DNA of 64,000 nucleotides from Rhynchopus sp. YZ270_cl-10 (Eukaryota > Euglenozoa > Diplonemea > Diplonemida > Diplonemidae). The notes under the pieces are model-generated. The model was given only the letters and a program-made list of their open reading frames with translations, was not told where the DNA came from and ran no database searches. This document shows positions 1-10,252 of this stretch, piece after piece. The DNA is taken from contig OZ037854.1 of assembly GCA_964035575.1 (NCBI GenBank), forward strand, positions 1-64,000, given 5' to 3'. Made by a program: the position numbers and the translations under genes. Each line of letters starts with the position of its first letter. Positions within the stretch are counted from its first letter, which is position 1.

Positions 1-1736
1 AGCTAAGGAGCTAAGGAGCTAAGGAGCTAAGGAGCTAAGGAGCTAAGGAGCTAAGGAGCTAAGGAGCTAAGGAGCTAAGGAGCTAAGGAGCTAAGGAGCT
101 AAGGAGCTAAGGAGCTAAGGAGCTAAGGAGCTAAGGAGCTAAGGAGCTAAGGAGCTAAGGAGCTAAGGAGCTAAGGAGCTAAGGAGCTAAGGAGCTAAGG
201 AGCTAAGGAGCTAAGGAGCTAAGGAGCTAAGGAGCTAAGGAGCTAAGGAGCTAAGGAGCTAAGGAGCTAAGGAGCTAAGGAGCTAAGGAGCTAAGGAGCT
301 AAGGAGCTAAGGAGCTAAGGAGCTAAGGAGCTAAGGAGCTAAGGAGCTAAGGAGCTAAGGAGCTAAGGAGCTAAGGAGCTAAGGAGCTAAGGAGCTAAGG
401 AGCTAAGGAGCTAAGGAGCTAAGGAGCTAAGGAGCTAAGGAGCTAAGGAGCTAAGGAGCTAAGGAGCTAAGGAGCTAAGGAGCTAAGGAGCTAAGGAGCT
501 AAGGAGCTAAGGAGCTAAGGAGCTAAGGAGCTAAGGAGCTAAGGAGCTAAGGAGCTAAGGAGCTAAGGAGCTAAGGAGCTAAGGAGCTAAGGAGCTAAGG
601 AGCTAAGGAGCTAAGGAGCTAAGGAGCTAAGGAGCTAAGGAGCTAAGGAGCTAAGGAGCTAAGGAGCTAAGGAGCTAAGGAGCTAAGGAGCTAAGGAGCT
701 AAGGAGCTAAGGAGCTAAGGAGCTAAGGAGCTAAGGAGCTAAGGAGCTAAGGAGCTAAGGAGCTAAGGAGCTAAGGAGCTAAGGAGCTAAGGAGCTAAGG
801 AGCTAAGGAGCTAAGGAGCTAAGGAGCTAAGGAGCTAAGGAGCTAAGGAGCTAAGGAGCTAAGGAGCTAAGGAGCTAAGGAGCTAAGGAGCTAAGGAGCT
901 AAGGAGCTAAGGAGCTAAGGAGCTAAGGAGCTAAGGAGCTAAGGAGCTAAGGAGCTAAGGAGCTAAGGAGCTAAGGAGCTAAGGAGCTAAGGAGCTAAGG
1001 AGCTAAGGAGCTAAGGAGCTAAGGAGCTAAGGAGCTAAGGAGCTAAGGAGCTAAGGAGCTAAGGAGCTAAGGAGCTAAGGAGCTAAGGAGCTAAGGAGCT
1101 AAGGAGCTAAGGAGCTAAGGAGCTAAGGAGCTAAGGAGCTAAGGAGCTAAGGAGCTAAGGAGCTAAGGAGCTAAGGAGCTAAGGAGCTAAGGAGCTAAGG
1201 AGCTAAGGAGCTAAGGAGCTAAGGAGCTAAGGAGCTAAGGAGCTAAGGAGCTAAGGAGCTAAGGAGCTAAGGAGCTAAGGAGCTAAGGAGCTAAGGAGCT
1301 AAGGAGCTAAGGAGCTAAGGAGCTAAGGAGCTAAGGAGCTAAGGAGCTAAGGAGCTAAGGAGCTAAGGAGCTAAGGAGCTAAGGAGCTAAGGAGCTAAGG
1401 AGCTAAGGAGCTAAGGAGCTAAGGAGCTAAGGAGCTAAGGAGCTAAGGAGCTAAGGAGCTAAGGAGCTAAGGAGCTAAGGAGCTAAGGAGCTAAGGAGCT
1501 AAGGAGCTAAGGAGCTAAGGAGCTAAGGAGCTAAGGAGCTAAGGAGCTAAGGAGCTAAGGAGCTAAGGAGCTAAGGAGCTAAGGAGCTAAGGAGCTAAGG
1601 AGCTAAGGAGCTAAGGAGCTAAGGAGCTAAGGAGCTAAGGAGCTAAGGAGCTAAGGAGCTAAGGAGCTAAGGAGCTAAGGAGCTAAGGAGCTAAGGAGCT
1701 AAGGAGCTAAGGAGCTAAGGAGCTAAGGAGCTCAGG
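1..1736. repeat. 8-bp satellite array (AGCTAAGG)n
   Basis: 216 uninterrupted copies of AGCTAAGG fill positions 1-1728, followed by one copy with a single mismatch (1729-1736), where unique sequence begins. The array runs into the window edge, so its full length is unknown. On the gene-sense strand the unit reads CCTTAGCT. The absence of variants points to recent expansion or active homogenisation, although an assembly artefact is possible. It does not match the TTAGGG telomere repeat typical of euglenozoans. Confidence 0.97.
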
Positions 1737-2089
1737 GAGAAAAACATTATTGAGACTCATTTTTGGCTTTTTCTGTGTGGTCTGTTCTTGGGAAGACTCT
1801 TTGTTTCTAAACCGGACAGTTGGCTGGGTAGAAACACGAATGGTAAACTTTTTATCATTTCCCGTGTTGTTTTTGTGCTCCCAAGTGTTGTCCAGCATGT
1901 CATCAAATAAATTACACGTGGATCGAACAGTTCGAGAAGAAAAACAGCGAACAGGACAAACACAAGTCCTAAACGGAACACAATATTACAGGAGGAGAGA
2001 AGCACACTGCATTTTGAACACATGGAAGAATAAAGTATAAGAAATGGACTCGTGAAAAAACGTTTTGTTGTTAATGTCCTGTGGAAGTA
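1737..2089. other. Spacer between satellite and first gene
   Basis: AT-rich sequence downstream of the thiol reductase gene. Short open frames occur on both strands but none resembles a known protein or shows the GC-rich third positions of neighbouring genes. I see nothing functional in it beyond a probable 3' untranslated region. Confidence 0.5.
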
Positions 2090-2650
2090 TCACTGGCATG
2101 CCTCCGGCTTGGACTGGGACGCGCTGCAAACTGCCTCGATTGTCGGGGTAATGTCATCTCTGTGAGTGTCAGGCTCAGGCATGGTCTTCCCATCGACAAT
2201 GGCCCAGGGGTAGTCGGACGCAGTGGCTGAGGCACGCTTGTTCATATCGGTGACCAGAGTGGCGCTGCGGGTGGTGTTGGCCATGCATGAGTGGATTGTC
2301 GTGTATTGATCCGCGGGCAGATTCACCTTCTTGCAACAGGTCTCGATTTGCTCGCCTGGGTTCGCGCAGGTCAAAACCTTGTACCAGGTGTAGTCGACGT
2401 CACCACCCACATCCTGCGCGCACGCAGCGAATGGGAGGAACTGCGGGTCAGCAAAGATACCCGGGTGGTGTCCAGCAATGAACAGCACAGTCATGTTCAT
2501 GAGTGGCCCCAAGCCCTTGTCCAGCCCCTTCGACACAAGACCTTCTCCATATTTAGTGCAGTCTGGGCAGCCCTGCCATTCCACAAGTGTCACGTTCGAC
2601 AACGCTTGCGTAGCGACAACGCAGCTCAGTACAGTGAGGGCGAACTTCAT
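2090..2650 (-). CDS. GILT-like thiol reductase (secreted/lysosomal)
   Basis: A 186-residue protein with an N-terminal hydrophobic signal peptide (about residues 1-17). A CPDC thioredoxin-type CxxC motif follows near residue 28 in the context VEWQGCPDC, matching the active-site position of gamma-interferon-inducible lysosomal thiol reductases. Paired cysteines near ETCCKK, and the segment SDYPWAIVDGK near the C terminus, fit the family pattern of a conserved PW(V)xVNG-like strand. GILT enzymes reduce protein disulfides in acidic compartments. NMT and NTT are possible N-glycosylation sites. The start is the first ATG after a T-rich tract and AG at 2676-2677. The family call is made by eye; a more general thioredoxin-fold secreted protein is the alternative. 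Confidence 0.75.
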   Translation of the reverse strand: MKFALTVLSCVVATQALSNVTLVEWQGCPDCTKYGEGLVSKGLDKGLGPLMNMTVLFIAGHHPGIFADPQFLPFAACAQDVGGDVDYTWYKVLTCANPGEQIETCCKKVNLPADQYTTIHSCMANTTRSATLVTDMNKRASATASDYPWAIVDGKTMPEPDTHRDDITPTIEAVCSASQSKPEACQ

Positions 2651-2675
2651 TTTAGAATGTATTTGAAAACTTTTG

Positions 2676-2677
2676 CT
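2676..2677 (-). promoter_or_regulatory. Probable splice acceptor before thiol reductase
   Basis: On the minus strand a run of about 12 T, then ACACCATCCAG, lies 25 nt upstream of the ATG. This fits a spliced-leader addition site, or the 3' end of a cis-intron in the 5' untranslated region. Confidence 0.5.
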
Positions 2678-2932
2678 GGATGGTGTAAAAAAAAAAAAGA
2701 CACACGCAAACTAGGGGGGGAAGAGTCTTAGAATGACTGAGAAAAAAAAAAACCCCCCCAACCAGAATAGGTTCTAGTTCTAGAATACAGTGCATTTTCT
2801 CGTTCATTTTGAAAGCAGCAAACCCGCAAGCACACAAAGCAGGTAGTCAAACCCCGAATCCTGTAAGACACCAGAGAGAAGAGCAAAAATCAAAAAGGAA
2901 AAAGAGAGATACATAAACGAATGTGTCTTCAG

Positions 2933-3376
2933 CTAATAGCAGATGTTCATGTGAAGCCCTGACGGCAGAGAAGACGAGACGACAATACTGTGTTTCTCGT
3001 CATCTTCAAGCACAAAATCGGTATTGTGGTCAAGCCCTGTGAGACAAAGATGGGTGCAAAAAAAGAGAAAGATTGGTGAGGTGATCCTTTCTTAGCACCT
3101 TAAAAAAGCCAAACACAGAGAAAACCTCCCTCGTGCACACAGCCTTTCCAACTCGTTGTCTTGTCGTGATCCCGCTGGATTTGAAATTTGGCTTCATCGA
3201 AAGAGCTATGATGGTATACCTAATGTGTAACAGATGGTTTTTCGGATGTCATCTGATGGCACGTCGCCATACCACGACACTGCGTACTCCGTGCCGTCGT
3301 TTTCCCTGACGTACAGAGTGCGCTTTTCCGGTGCAACCGACAACGCTGAGCTGTTCCGCGAAGGTGTGGACATCAT
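2933..3376 (-). CDS. Small two-exon gene, possible beta-grasp protein
   Basis: Exon 1 is 3220-3376 (ATG at 3374-3376) and exon 2 is 3036 down to the TAG at 2933. They are separated by a 183-nt GTATAC...CACAG intron (3037-3219). Lengths 157 and 104 nt join in frame to give 86 residues. Neither exon alone makes a notable ORF, but both have GC-rich third positions and the joined frame has no internal stop. The pattern of short hydrophobic strands, with TLYVREN, TICYTLGLD and LPSGLHMNICY, resembles a ubiquitin-like beta-grasp fold, but I cannot name a family. The intron carries an H1 hairpin module. Intron borders and frame support the model well; function is unknown. Confidence 0.65.
3071..3101 (-). 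repeat. H1 hairpin module in small-gene intron
   Basis: In sense: AAGGTGCTAAG, a short loop, GATCACCT, then CACCAATCTTTCTC and a T-rich tract to the CACAG acceptor. It is a short member of the H1 family, located between 35 and 65 nt from the 3' splice site. Confidence 0.6.
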
Positions 3377-3791
3377 TTAACCGAGGAGGTCACACTCGAG
3401 TGTGTGGACACTCCGTGTGTCGTGTGTTCTGTTTGTGTTTATTTTCCCCTGCCAAGCATTGACGTGCAGTCCCAATAACTGCAATATGAATAAAAAAACG
3501 CGTTGCTTGTACAGCAAAGAAACCTGGTCGTCCGCTGGAGATCAAAATCATGTACAAACTGTTACCAACCAAAGCTCAAAGCAAAGAAACCCCACGTGTA
3601 TTTTTCTTTTTCTTTTTTTTTTACTTCTAGGATCACTTTCTAATTTTGTTGGGGAGCAGCGCTTTGCCAGGGAAGTAGGAAGGAAAAGGGCACAAAAGTT
3701 CAGGTACACATAAGTATGGCACTTGCAAAATGCTAACACCCTAGCCCTCCCCGATCTTAGCTCTAGCTGCCACAAACAAGGGGAGGGGTTT
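3377..3791. other. Spacer between two genes
   Basis: The spacer contains long A or T runs and the 3' flank of the proline-rich gene. Possible acceptor AGs for the small gene occur upstream of its ATG, but none stands out. No further gene was seen. Confidence 0.4.
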
Positions 3792-4739
3792 CTAGGTCAC
3801 GCGTGATTTGCGTCCAGTACAAAAGCCCCGCACTGCGGGGTACGTTTTGATCGTGAGAAGAACGTTCAGAGAGCACCACCCAATCCACCACAGTGCGATG
3901 GACGCTCCTGAGGCCGGCCGTGTGTCGGGGATCAGAAGCAGCACGAAGAAGTAGAGACTCAGAGCCCAGAGCAGAAGCAGCAGGGGGTGCACTGGGCAGT
4001 ACACATGTGCACCTGCCTCCTGCGCTTCCCTCTGTGGTCCGCGCTCAGGCGACACGTGTCCCACGCCTGCCTCGTCGCCTGCCGGTGCGGGTGGCGGGTG
4101 CTTCACAGGTCCCGTTGTGGAATCCGGGGCTCGCACCCCCTCCCCCTCGGGCCCTACGCTGTGCGCTGCAGGACGCTCCCTTCTGGAAAGCGTGTCCAGG
4201 CTGTCCCGTTCCCTGCGTGCGTCGTGCTGTGAGGGTGTTTCAAAGCGTGGGAACGTTTCCACAAGCGGATTGGGCGGCGGCGACGCCGCACGTCGTCCCT
4301 TTGCCGAGTCGAGTGACGCGAGACGCCAGCTTCCCTCGCGCCGTGCACTGCGCGTGTTTGTGTCGGCGAACCTAACGGGGGATGGAGGTGCATGATTGCC
4401 GTCGCCTCTGCGGAAGGAGGAGCGGATCGCGGGCGAGCCTAGGGGCGAGACGGGCGGCGACAGCCCGACGCCTGTCAGTGCGGGTGGCGAGCCGTCTGGC
4501 AGTGGTGCTAGGGGTGTGCCTGCTGTGTCTGCCCGCAACGGCTGGTACATATGGTGCAGCGGCGAGAGCGATGGTACGGGGCCATTCGGCGGCAACGTCT
4601 CTGGTGTCTCCTGCTGCCGTGGCAGTGATGAGCCACCACGAAGCCTCCTTGTTGACGGCGGCGGCTGTGGTGGTGGCGGCGGCGGCGGCGGTGGGCTCAC
4701 AAACTTGCCCCCATTATTGGTCGCCTCAGGGAACCTCAT
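3792..4739 (-). CDS. Proline-rich protein with two C-terminal membrane segments
   Basis: A 315-residue single-exon protein. Residues 1 to about 230 are low-complexity and probably disordered: a run of nine prolines at 17-25, many PP, SP and RR pairs, and no recognisable domain. Near the C terminus are two hydrophobic segments separated by a short polar loop, the first beginning HPLLLLLWALSLYFF and the second SIALWWIGWCSLNVLL. A short basic tail (GRKSRVT) follows. This suggests a hairpin membrane anchor with a long flexible domain on one face. A tiny upstream ORF (ATG TCT CGT TAG) precedes the start. No function can be assigned. The long plus-strand ORFs opposite this gene are shadows of its GC-rich composition. 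Confidence 0.65.
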   Translation of the reverse strand: MRFPEATNNGGKFVSPPPPPPPPPQPPPSTRRLRGGSSLPRQQETPETLPPNGPVPSLSPLHHMYQPLRADTAGTPLAPLPDGSPPALTGVGLSPPVSPLGSPAIRSSFRRGDGNHAPPSPVRFADTNTRSARREGSWRLASLDSAKGRRAASPPPNPLVETFPRFETPSQHDARRERDSLDTLSRRERPAAHSVGPEGEGVRAPDSTTGPVKHPPPAPAGDEAGVGHVSPERGPQREAQEAGAHVYCPVHPLLLLLWALSLYFFVLLLIPDTRPASGASIALWWIGWCSLNVLLTIKTYPAVRGFCTGRKSRVT

Positions 4740-4875
4740 TTCTAACGAGACATTTTAAGTGGGAATAATGGGGATGGGGGCTGGAATGAAGTGTTGTGAA
4801 AGGGGGGAGGAAAATATTTGAAAAGTGAAAGGAGCTCTCTTTTTAGTACATTACAAAATATAATATTATGGCACG

Positions 4876-5911
4876 GTCCATAAACCACCCCCCCCAAAAG
4901 GTAACCTGGGGTCCTTATTTTTATTTCATCTGGGTTCTACTGGGACTTTCTCCCCGATTTTTTTTTTAATGAACTCAGAGTTAAGTTTCTGGGTTCAATA
5001 AAAAAAACGACGAGCAAAAAGTCCAATTGGAAATATGATGGATACCCCCCGAGAGCAAAATAAACCAACGGTAAAAATTGGTACCCTTGGTTTCCTATAG
5101 GTTCCTATAGGAAACCTACATTTTCCCATAATTTCCCACACAACTTACTTGACAACAGGATGAAAACAAATACAAAAATGGCAAAAGTGAGTAAAACCGT
5201 GCAAGGGGCACTGGACTTTGCTAGGGCTCTGGGGGAAACGCAGTTCTCAGGGGAGAGACTCGCAAGGAGGTTCTTGCCTACGCGAAGGCACGCAGTTGTC
5301 ACCGTAGGGGTTTCCGGGAAGACGTGTGGTTCAAAGCTTTATGGAAAGCGAGAGGAATATCCCTCATCCTTCACAGGAAGAACACCACCCGTGAGGGACG
5401 CGCGGTCCAACTGTATTTCTGCAGTAACCTGGATGAGTGTTCCATAAAGCTTTGAACCACACGTCTTCCCGGAAACCCCTACGGTGACAACTGCGTGCCT
5501 TCGCGTAGGCAAGAACCTCCTTGCGAGTCTCTCCCCTGAGAACTGCGTTTCCCCCAGAGCCCTAGCAAAGTCCAGTGCCCCTTGCACGGTTTTACTCACT
5601 TTTGCCATTTTTGTATTTGTTTTCATCCTGTTGTCAAGTAAGTTGTGTGGGAAATTATGGGAAAATGTAGGTTTCCTATAGGAACCTATAGGAAACCAAG
5701 GGTACCAATTTTTACCGTTGGTTTATTTTGCTCTCGGGGGGTATCCATCATATTTCCAATTGGACTTTTTGCTCGTCGTTTTTTTTATTGAACCCAGAAA
5801 CTTAACTCTGAGTTCATTAAAAAAAAAATCGGGGAGAAAGTCCCAGTAGAACCCAGATGAAATAAAAATAAGGACCCCAGGTTACCTTTTGGGGGGGGGT
5901 GGTTTATGGAC
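4876..5911. mobile_element. Near-perfect 1-kb palindrome (foldback element)
   Basis: Arms at 4876-5346 and 5440-5911 are inverted copies that differ visibly only by one base in a C/G run; a 93-bp spacer (5347-5439) separates them. Weaker symmetry continues outward to about 4858 and 5926. The outer ends read GTCCATAAACC / GGTTTATGGAC. No clear target-site duplication was found. Identical short ORFs appear on both strands because of the symmetry and are not credible genes. The element sits between the 5' end of the proline-rich gene and the stop of the next gene, 40 bp away. A foldback or long-TIR nonautonomous DNA transposon is likely. Confidence 0.85.
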
Positions 5912-5951
5912 TGACCCATATTATACAGAAAAAGTAAACCCCACCCACCAT

Positions 5952-6821
5952 TCAGCACGTCCCCTCCAGCAAGGAGTTGCGCAGGCCGCCTGGACTCCGC
6001 AAGGATTCGTGTCCGACGAAACGGTTGAAGTCAGTTGTCTTCCCAACGCCAGGGTGTGGGCATGTTTTCGTTGCCCATTTTGCCTGCTCGCTCTGCCTGC
6101 TGGCCGGGCGGTGTGAGGGGGTGTGCTGCTGTGGTTGTGTTGTGAACGCACTGTTTTGGGTGCCAGTCTCCCACCGGTTCCGGTAAGTGGGTCCGGATGG
6201 TCTCACTGATGGCCTCCCTGTTAGTCTGAGGGAAGGGGGTTGGTACTGCACCCAGCTGTCGTCGTGCGACAGCGACAAACGACCCTCATCGTCTGCGGCA
6301 TGAAAACGTCTCCTCCGTGTCACGCTCGGGTCGCGTGTGTCCTGTGCAACAGGACCAGGACGGCCGCTGATCAGAGACGCGATCTCTGTGCACCCTGTTC
6401 TTGGGTCGAGCTCCTGGTGGTGTCTGTTGTTGATGTATTTGGTTGGGTTGGGGTCGATGGTGCGCCCTTCCCCTACTATGTCCTTCCCAAGAGGGACGGG
6501 CTTGTTGCGTCCAACGACACGGTTTGGGTGATGCACAACAGTCCATCCGTTCTTGTCGCGTTTGTCTGACTGACGGTAGCGGTTGTGCGTGACGAAGCGC
6601 GGGCGGGCCTCATCATCGGGCTTAGACTTTAGCAACTGCTTTGGCAGCGGTGCGCCTTTGTTGTCGCTGACATAAGGACGTGCGACGCCAACGACGTTCT
6701 GTGCTAAGTCGCTAAGTGACGCTTCGACGTCGGAACGTTGTTTCTGCCTCTTCGCAGACGCTGCCGACTTGATGAGTGTGTTGCCTACACCCGCACCACC
6801 CTCACCTGTGGACTCGTCCAT
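5952..6821 (-). CDS. Basic hydrophilic protein, unrecognised
   Basis: A 289-residue single-exon protein rich in Arg, Asn, Gly and Pro with no membrane segment or signal peptide. The central part around GWTVVHHPNRVVGRN and LGKDIVGEGRT looks more conserved in character than the low-complexity C-terminal half, which is rich in serine, arginine and glutamine. I do not recognise a family. It starts 112 bp after the stop of the upstream PPR gene, with CAACACAG as a plausible acceptor before the ATG. Its stop is 40 bp from the large palindrome, so that element may lie in its 3' untranslated region. Confidence 0.6.
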   Translation of the reverse strand: MDESTGEGGAGVGNTLIKSAASAKRQKQRSDVEASLSDLAQNVVGVARPYVSDNKGAPLPKQLLKSKPDDEARPRFVTHNRYRQSDKRDKNGWTVVHHPNRVVGRNKPVPLGKDIVGEGRTIDPNPTKYINNRHHQELDPRTGCTEIASLISGRPGPVAQDTRDPSVTRRRRFHAADDEGRLSLSHDDSWVQYQPPSLRLTGRPSVRPSGPTYRNRWETGTQNSAFTTQPQQHTPSHRPASRQSEQAKWATKTCPHPGVGKTTDFNRFVGHESLRSPGGLRNSLLEGTC

Positions 6822-6933
6822 CTTTTGTGTATTCTGTCCTGTGTTGGGTGTGTGTGGTCATGCCTTGCCACTCAACTTACGAAGAACAAAAGGGAACGGG
6901 GGTTCTGCTTTTTGAGAACTAATGAGGGGCACA

Positions 6934-8312
6934 TTACTCCCGCTTTGGAGTGTTTACGGGGAGGTAAGAGGGGGGCAGCAGCGCGTCTGTGTCGAAACCC
7001 TCTGTCTTGCCTGCTGCGGCGTAGACGTCGTGCAGTGCAGCGCGCAAGGCTCTGGAGGGGAGGAGCATGCCCTCCCTTGCATCGCGGCACAGCATCTGTG
7101 CACGATGTGTGTCGGCACCACAGAGGCACATCATCTGGTGTAGGACCTGCACGCTGAGGGGGACCTGGTGCAGCTTCCCTGAGTCGTACCACGACCATGC
7201 GATCTGCGTGTGTGCCGCCCGCTGTTCGCTGTCTGCAGGTGTGTTCACAGCAGAGCGCACAATAGAAAGCAGCATCTGGCTGTTCAACTCACATGAGTGC
7301 ACACGGCACATCTCTGTGAGAATGTCCAACACACGCGGTGTGTCGCCCTGAGCAACGAAGACGTCGGCAAAGCGAGCATAGCACTTCAGCGTAGGTGAGT
7401 TGATCTTCGCAAAGATCGCCTCCGCCTCTGCCAGGTTGGCGCTTCTTGCGCACACCGCAAGCAACGCACGCAGTGTGCCTGGTGCGTTGGGCTCGAGGGC
7501 CGGCATGCGCCCAAGGAGGAACCGTGCAGCAGGAAGGTTTGCCGCACAGCTCAGCAGCGCACATCCTGCATCGCTGTCGAAGTCGTCTGAGCGTGCTGCG
7601 GATAGAATGATTTGCAGCGACTCCTCCGTCCGCCCGCACTTCGCCAGCACAATGGCAAACCATTTGTGGCTCCCCCTGCCGGGCACCACGCCGTCCACAC
7701 GCATCGCACGCCACACGGCCAGCGCGTCCCGGAGTCTGTCACTGTCGTTGTGCAGGGCATGCAGGCGCAGACGCTCTGCGTAGCAGGCTTCATCAGGCTG
7801 CGTGCCGTGCGCCTGCATCATATCCCACACGCAGGCGAAGGGGTGTGGTGACACACTCGAGGCAAGCACCTGTAGGGCAGGGAGGTACGCGGCCGGTGTC
7901 AGTCCGGCGTAACGTGAGAAGCCCTGCACGCGCTTCTGCAAGAGCGTCGCCAGGATGCCGCGCTCGCGCCGCTGCAGTCGGAGGGACGCACCTGCGCTGC
8001 GCATGTCCGTAGTGGCGAAGAGCTGCCGCACTTCGTTGATAGCAAGACGGTCGTCTGTCGCACCTACGCCTTTCTTAGAACGGCGCCTTGCTGCTGCTCG
8101 CTGTGGGGTGTGAATGTGAATCGCAGTTTGTTTAATAATATTATGAAGCACCCAATGAAGCAAATGAGAAGAGAATCCACAATGTTGGACTGAGTAGGGT
8201 GTGTCAGCAATACAAAGGTGTTCATCACAAACACAAGGTTACCAACACTAACAGAAAAAATACAAAATGAGGGACATACCTTTGCCCATGATGCCGGAAC
8301 AGAGTTTTGCAT
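6934..8312 (-). CDS. Pentatricopeptide-repeat (PPR) protein, two exons
   Basis: Exon 1 (8280-8312) encodes only MQNSVPASWAK. A 179-nt GTATGT...CCACAG intron (8101-8279) follows, and exon 2 runs 8100 to 6934. The splice is phase 0 and gives about 399 residues. The protein is alpha-helical with PPR-like helical pairs, for example DALAVWRAMRVDGVVPGRG, LAEAEAIFAKINSPTLKCY and PRVLDILTEMCRVHSCEL. PPR proteins bind organellar RNA, and euglenozoan mitochondria use many of them. The reconstructed N terminus is basic (RAAARRRSKKG), compatible with mitochondrial import. Reading exon 2 back without splicing gives a hydrophobic N terminus that I believe is intron. Confidence 0.75.
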
Positions 8313-9079
8313 AGAAACAAGAGTAGATAGAGTGGTAGAGAGATCGAGGCAGACGAGGCGAGGGGGTTTAAAAAAAAAGGACTCGTTTTGATACAGCCGA
8401 GCACGTGTTGGGTAGCGTTTATCTTTTTGCTAACAGCAATACATTTTATGTTGACAAAGGTTGTGCCGTGGAATGAGCTTTGTGTGCGGATACCTCTGAG
8501 ATGCAGAGGATGCTTTGTGTACACTACTCTTTTATTTTTGATGGGTAACAAAAATAAGACAAAAAATACTAATAAAATAAAAGAGCACAAAGAAAAGACA
8601 CAGAAATAAGAAATAAAAACAGTTTGGGTCTCCCTCACAGAGTTTTTTTTTTAGGTTTTTGTTTTGAGTTTTCTTTATCTGTGCCACTACAATTGGTGGA
8701 AGTGGGAAGGCGGAAGTGGGGAAGAGAGCATCAAAGCAAAATGCCGTAGGTTTTTTTCCGCTAAAACATGGGTTTGCTTTTTGTTTTTTTTATTGTGTTT
8801 TCATGCAATGCAGTCACACACGAATGTGACCACTAAAGTATTTTTCGTGTGAGAAAAATAAAGGGGGGTATCAACTGCGCCCGTGTGAAGGATACGCTTT
8901 CTTCCAGTTGTGTCCACAGACACAAAAGGTGAAGTGTACAGACAGACGCCTCAACAAAGGATGCAGACACAAGAAGCATGTTAACAAGTTAACAGTGCAG
9001 TCTGAAATATCTCATGTTTTAATCACTCCCTTACCTCGAAGGAAACGGGGAAAAGCGTTAATGATATGAACCTAAGCAG
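8313..9079. other. AT-rich spacer upstream of the PPR gene
   Basis: The sequence just before the PPR start is pyrimidine-rich in sense (CTCTCTACCACTCTATC), as expected for an acceptor region. The rest is A/T runs with no convincing exon on either strand. Confidence 0.4.
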
Positions 9080-10030
9080 TGTCACCTTGGAAAACTTGAC
9101 AGATGACCATGTTCTCGCACAACATCAAAGAAAAAGGTAAAACTGCTTGTGGGCATTGTATACAGAGACAACCTACCTGGTGTACACCTGCTCCAACTAC
9201 CGGGTAACCTCATCTTACAGCACATCGTGCACACGGCAGAGAGCGGGGGTTTCCACCTGACAAACAACTACAAGGAGGGAGGTGAGGGAACGTAACCTGC
9301 ATCAACGAGCACCCGCACCACGTCTAGATTTTTTTTCTTCCACAAAAACGGCAACCCAGTACAGCTTGGCTCGTGTATAGCGCAGAGTGGTGACCCCTAT
9401 CTAGGTAATGCACATTCACCCCCGGCAAGCCTACAACAGCATCGGTGTGTCCAAAAAAACGCTGTAGGTGAGACATGTGCAACCTTTGCGGTCTGTGGCA
9501 CGCACATTCGCACCTGCTTGAACCAACTTCGCCATAGTTGTGAGTTTTCCTGCAACACTAGCCATGTGCATAGGCGTGCCTCCATTTTCATCCCTTGCCT
9601 CAATGTCAGACAGCTAGACACTAACTAACAATGCATCAATGAGCACCTGCACCACATCTGGATGTTTTTCTTCCACAGCAGCGTGTAACGCAGTACAGTT
9701 GCCTGACTCAGGTCCACTCCCAGCAAGCCTACAAGATGGCGCACAGCATCGGTGTGTCCTAAAGACGCTGCAATAAAAAGACACGTGTTTCTTCCGCATT
9801 TGGGACGCACATCCGCACCTGCTTCGACCAACTTCGCCACAGTTGTAAGTTCTCCTAAACGGCTGGCCACACACATCAACACACATCAATGAGCACCTGC
9901 ACCACATCTGGATGCTTTGCGGTAACAGCAACGTGCAACGCAGTGGTTGTGGTAATCTCGGTGATTCAGGTCCATCTCCAGGAAGCCCGCAAGATAGCGC
10001 TGTAAAAATTGTGGAAACTCCCAAAAATTG
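9080..10030 (-). pseudogene. Ankyrin-repeat pseudogene
   Basis: Ankyrin repeats are clear in translation but split among all three minus-strand frames. Examples are TALHAAVEEKHPDVVQVLID near 9640-9700, LTTVAKLVEAGADVR near 9790-9850, GGTPMHMASVAGKL near 9540-9590 and NLDVVRVLVDAG near 9290-9330. At least three frame changes and several stops interrupt them, and no arrangement of GT-AG introns would join them. Near-repeated blocks at about 9630-9700 and 9880-9950 show internal duplication. It is probably a decayed member of a multi-repeat ankyrin gene family; an intact relative may exist elsewhere. Confidence 0.75.
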
Positions 10031-10252
10031 CAGTTATTTTACGTTCTCATTATTACGTTCCAGAATTTTTTTATACGGTTTTTTTTTTTGTAAGGATAGT
10101 GCGCAAGCGTAGTGTAACTGATATCCAAACTAAAAAAAAAACCCCCCCCCACCCTCCAGAGAGCTGTGGATTTGACGAACCCCTCTTTTCTACCAAAAAA
10201 AAAAAAAAAGAGGGTATTATGCGCTAGCCCCTCTTCAGACAGCGGGGAGAAG

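Noticed and set aside
1-1736. Telomere
   Set aside because: The unit AGCTAAGG is not a known telomere repeat and runs into the window edge without a chromosome end being visible.
5105-5681. Mirror-image ORFs with identical products on both strands
   Set aside because: They arise only from the palindrome; there is no coding signature or homologue.
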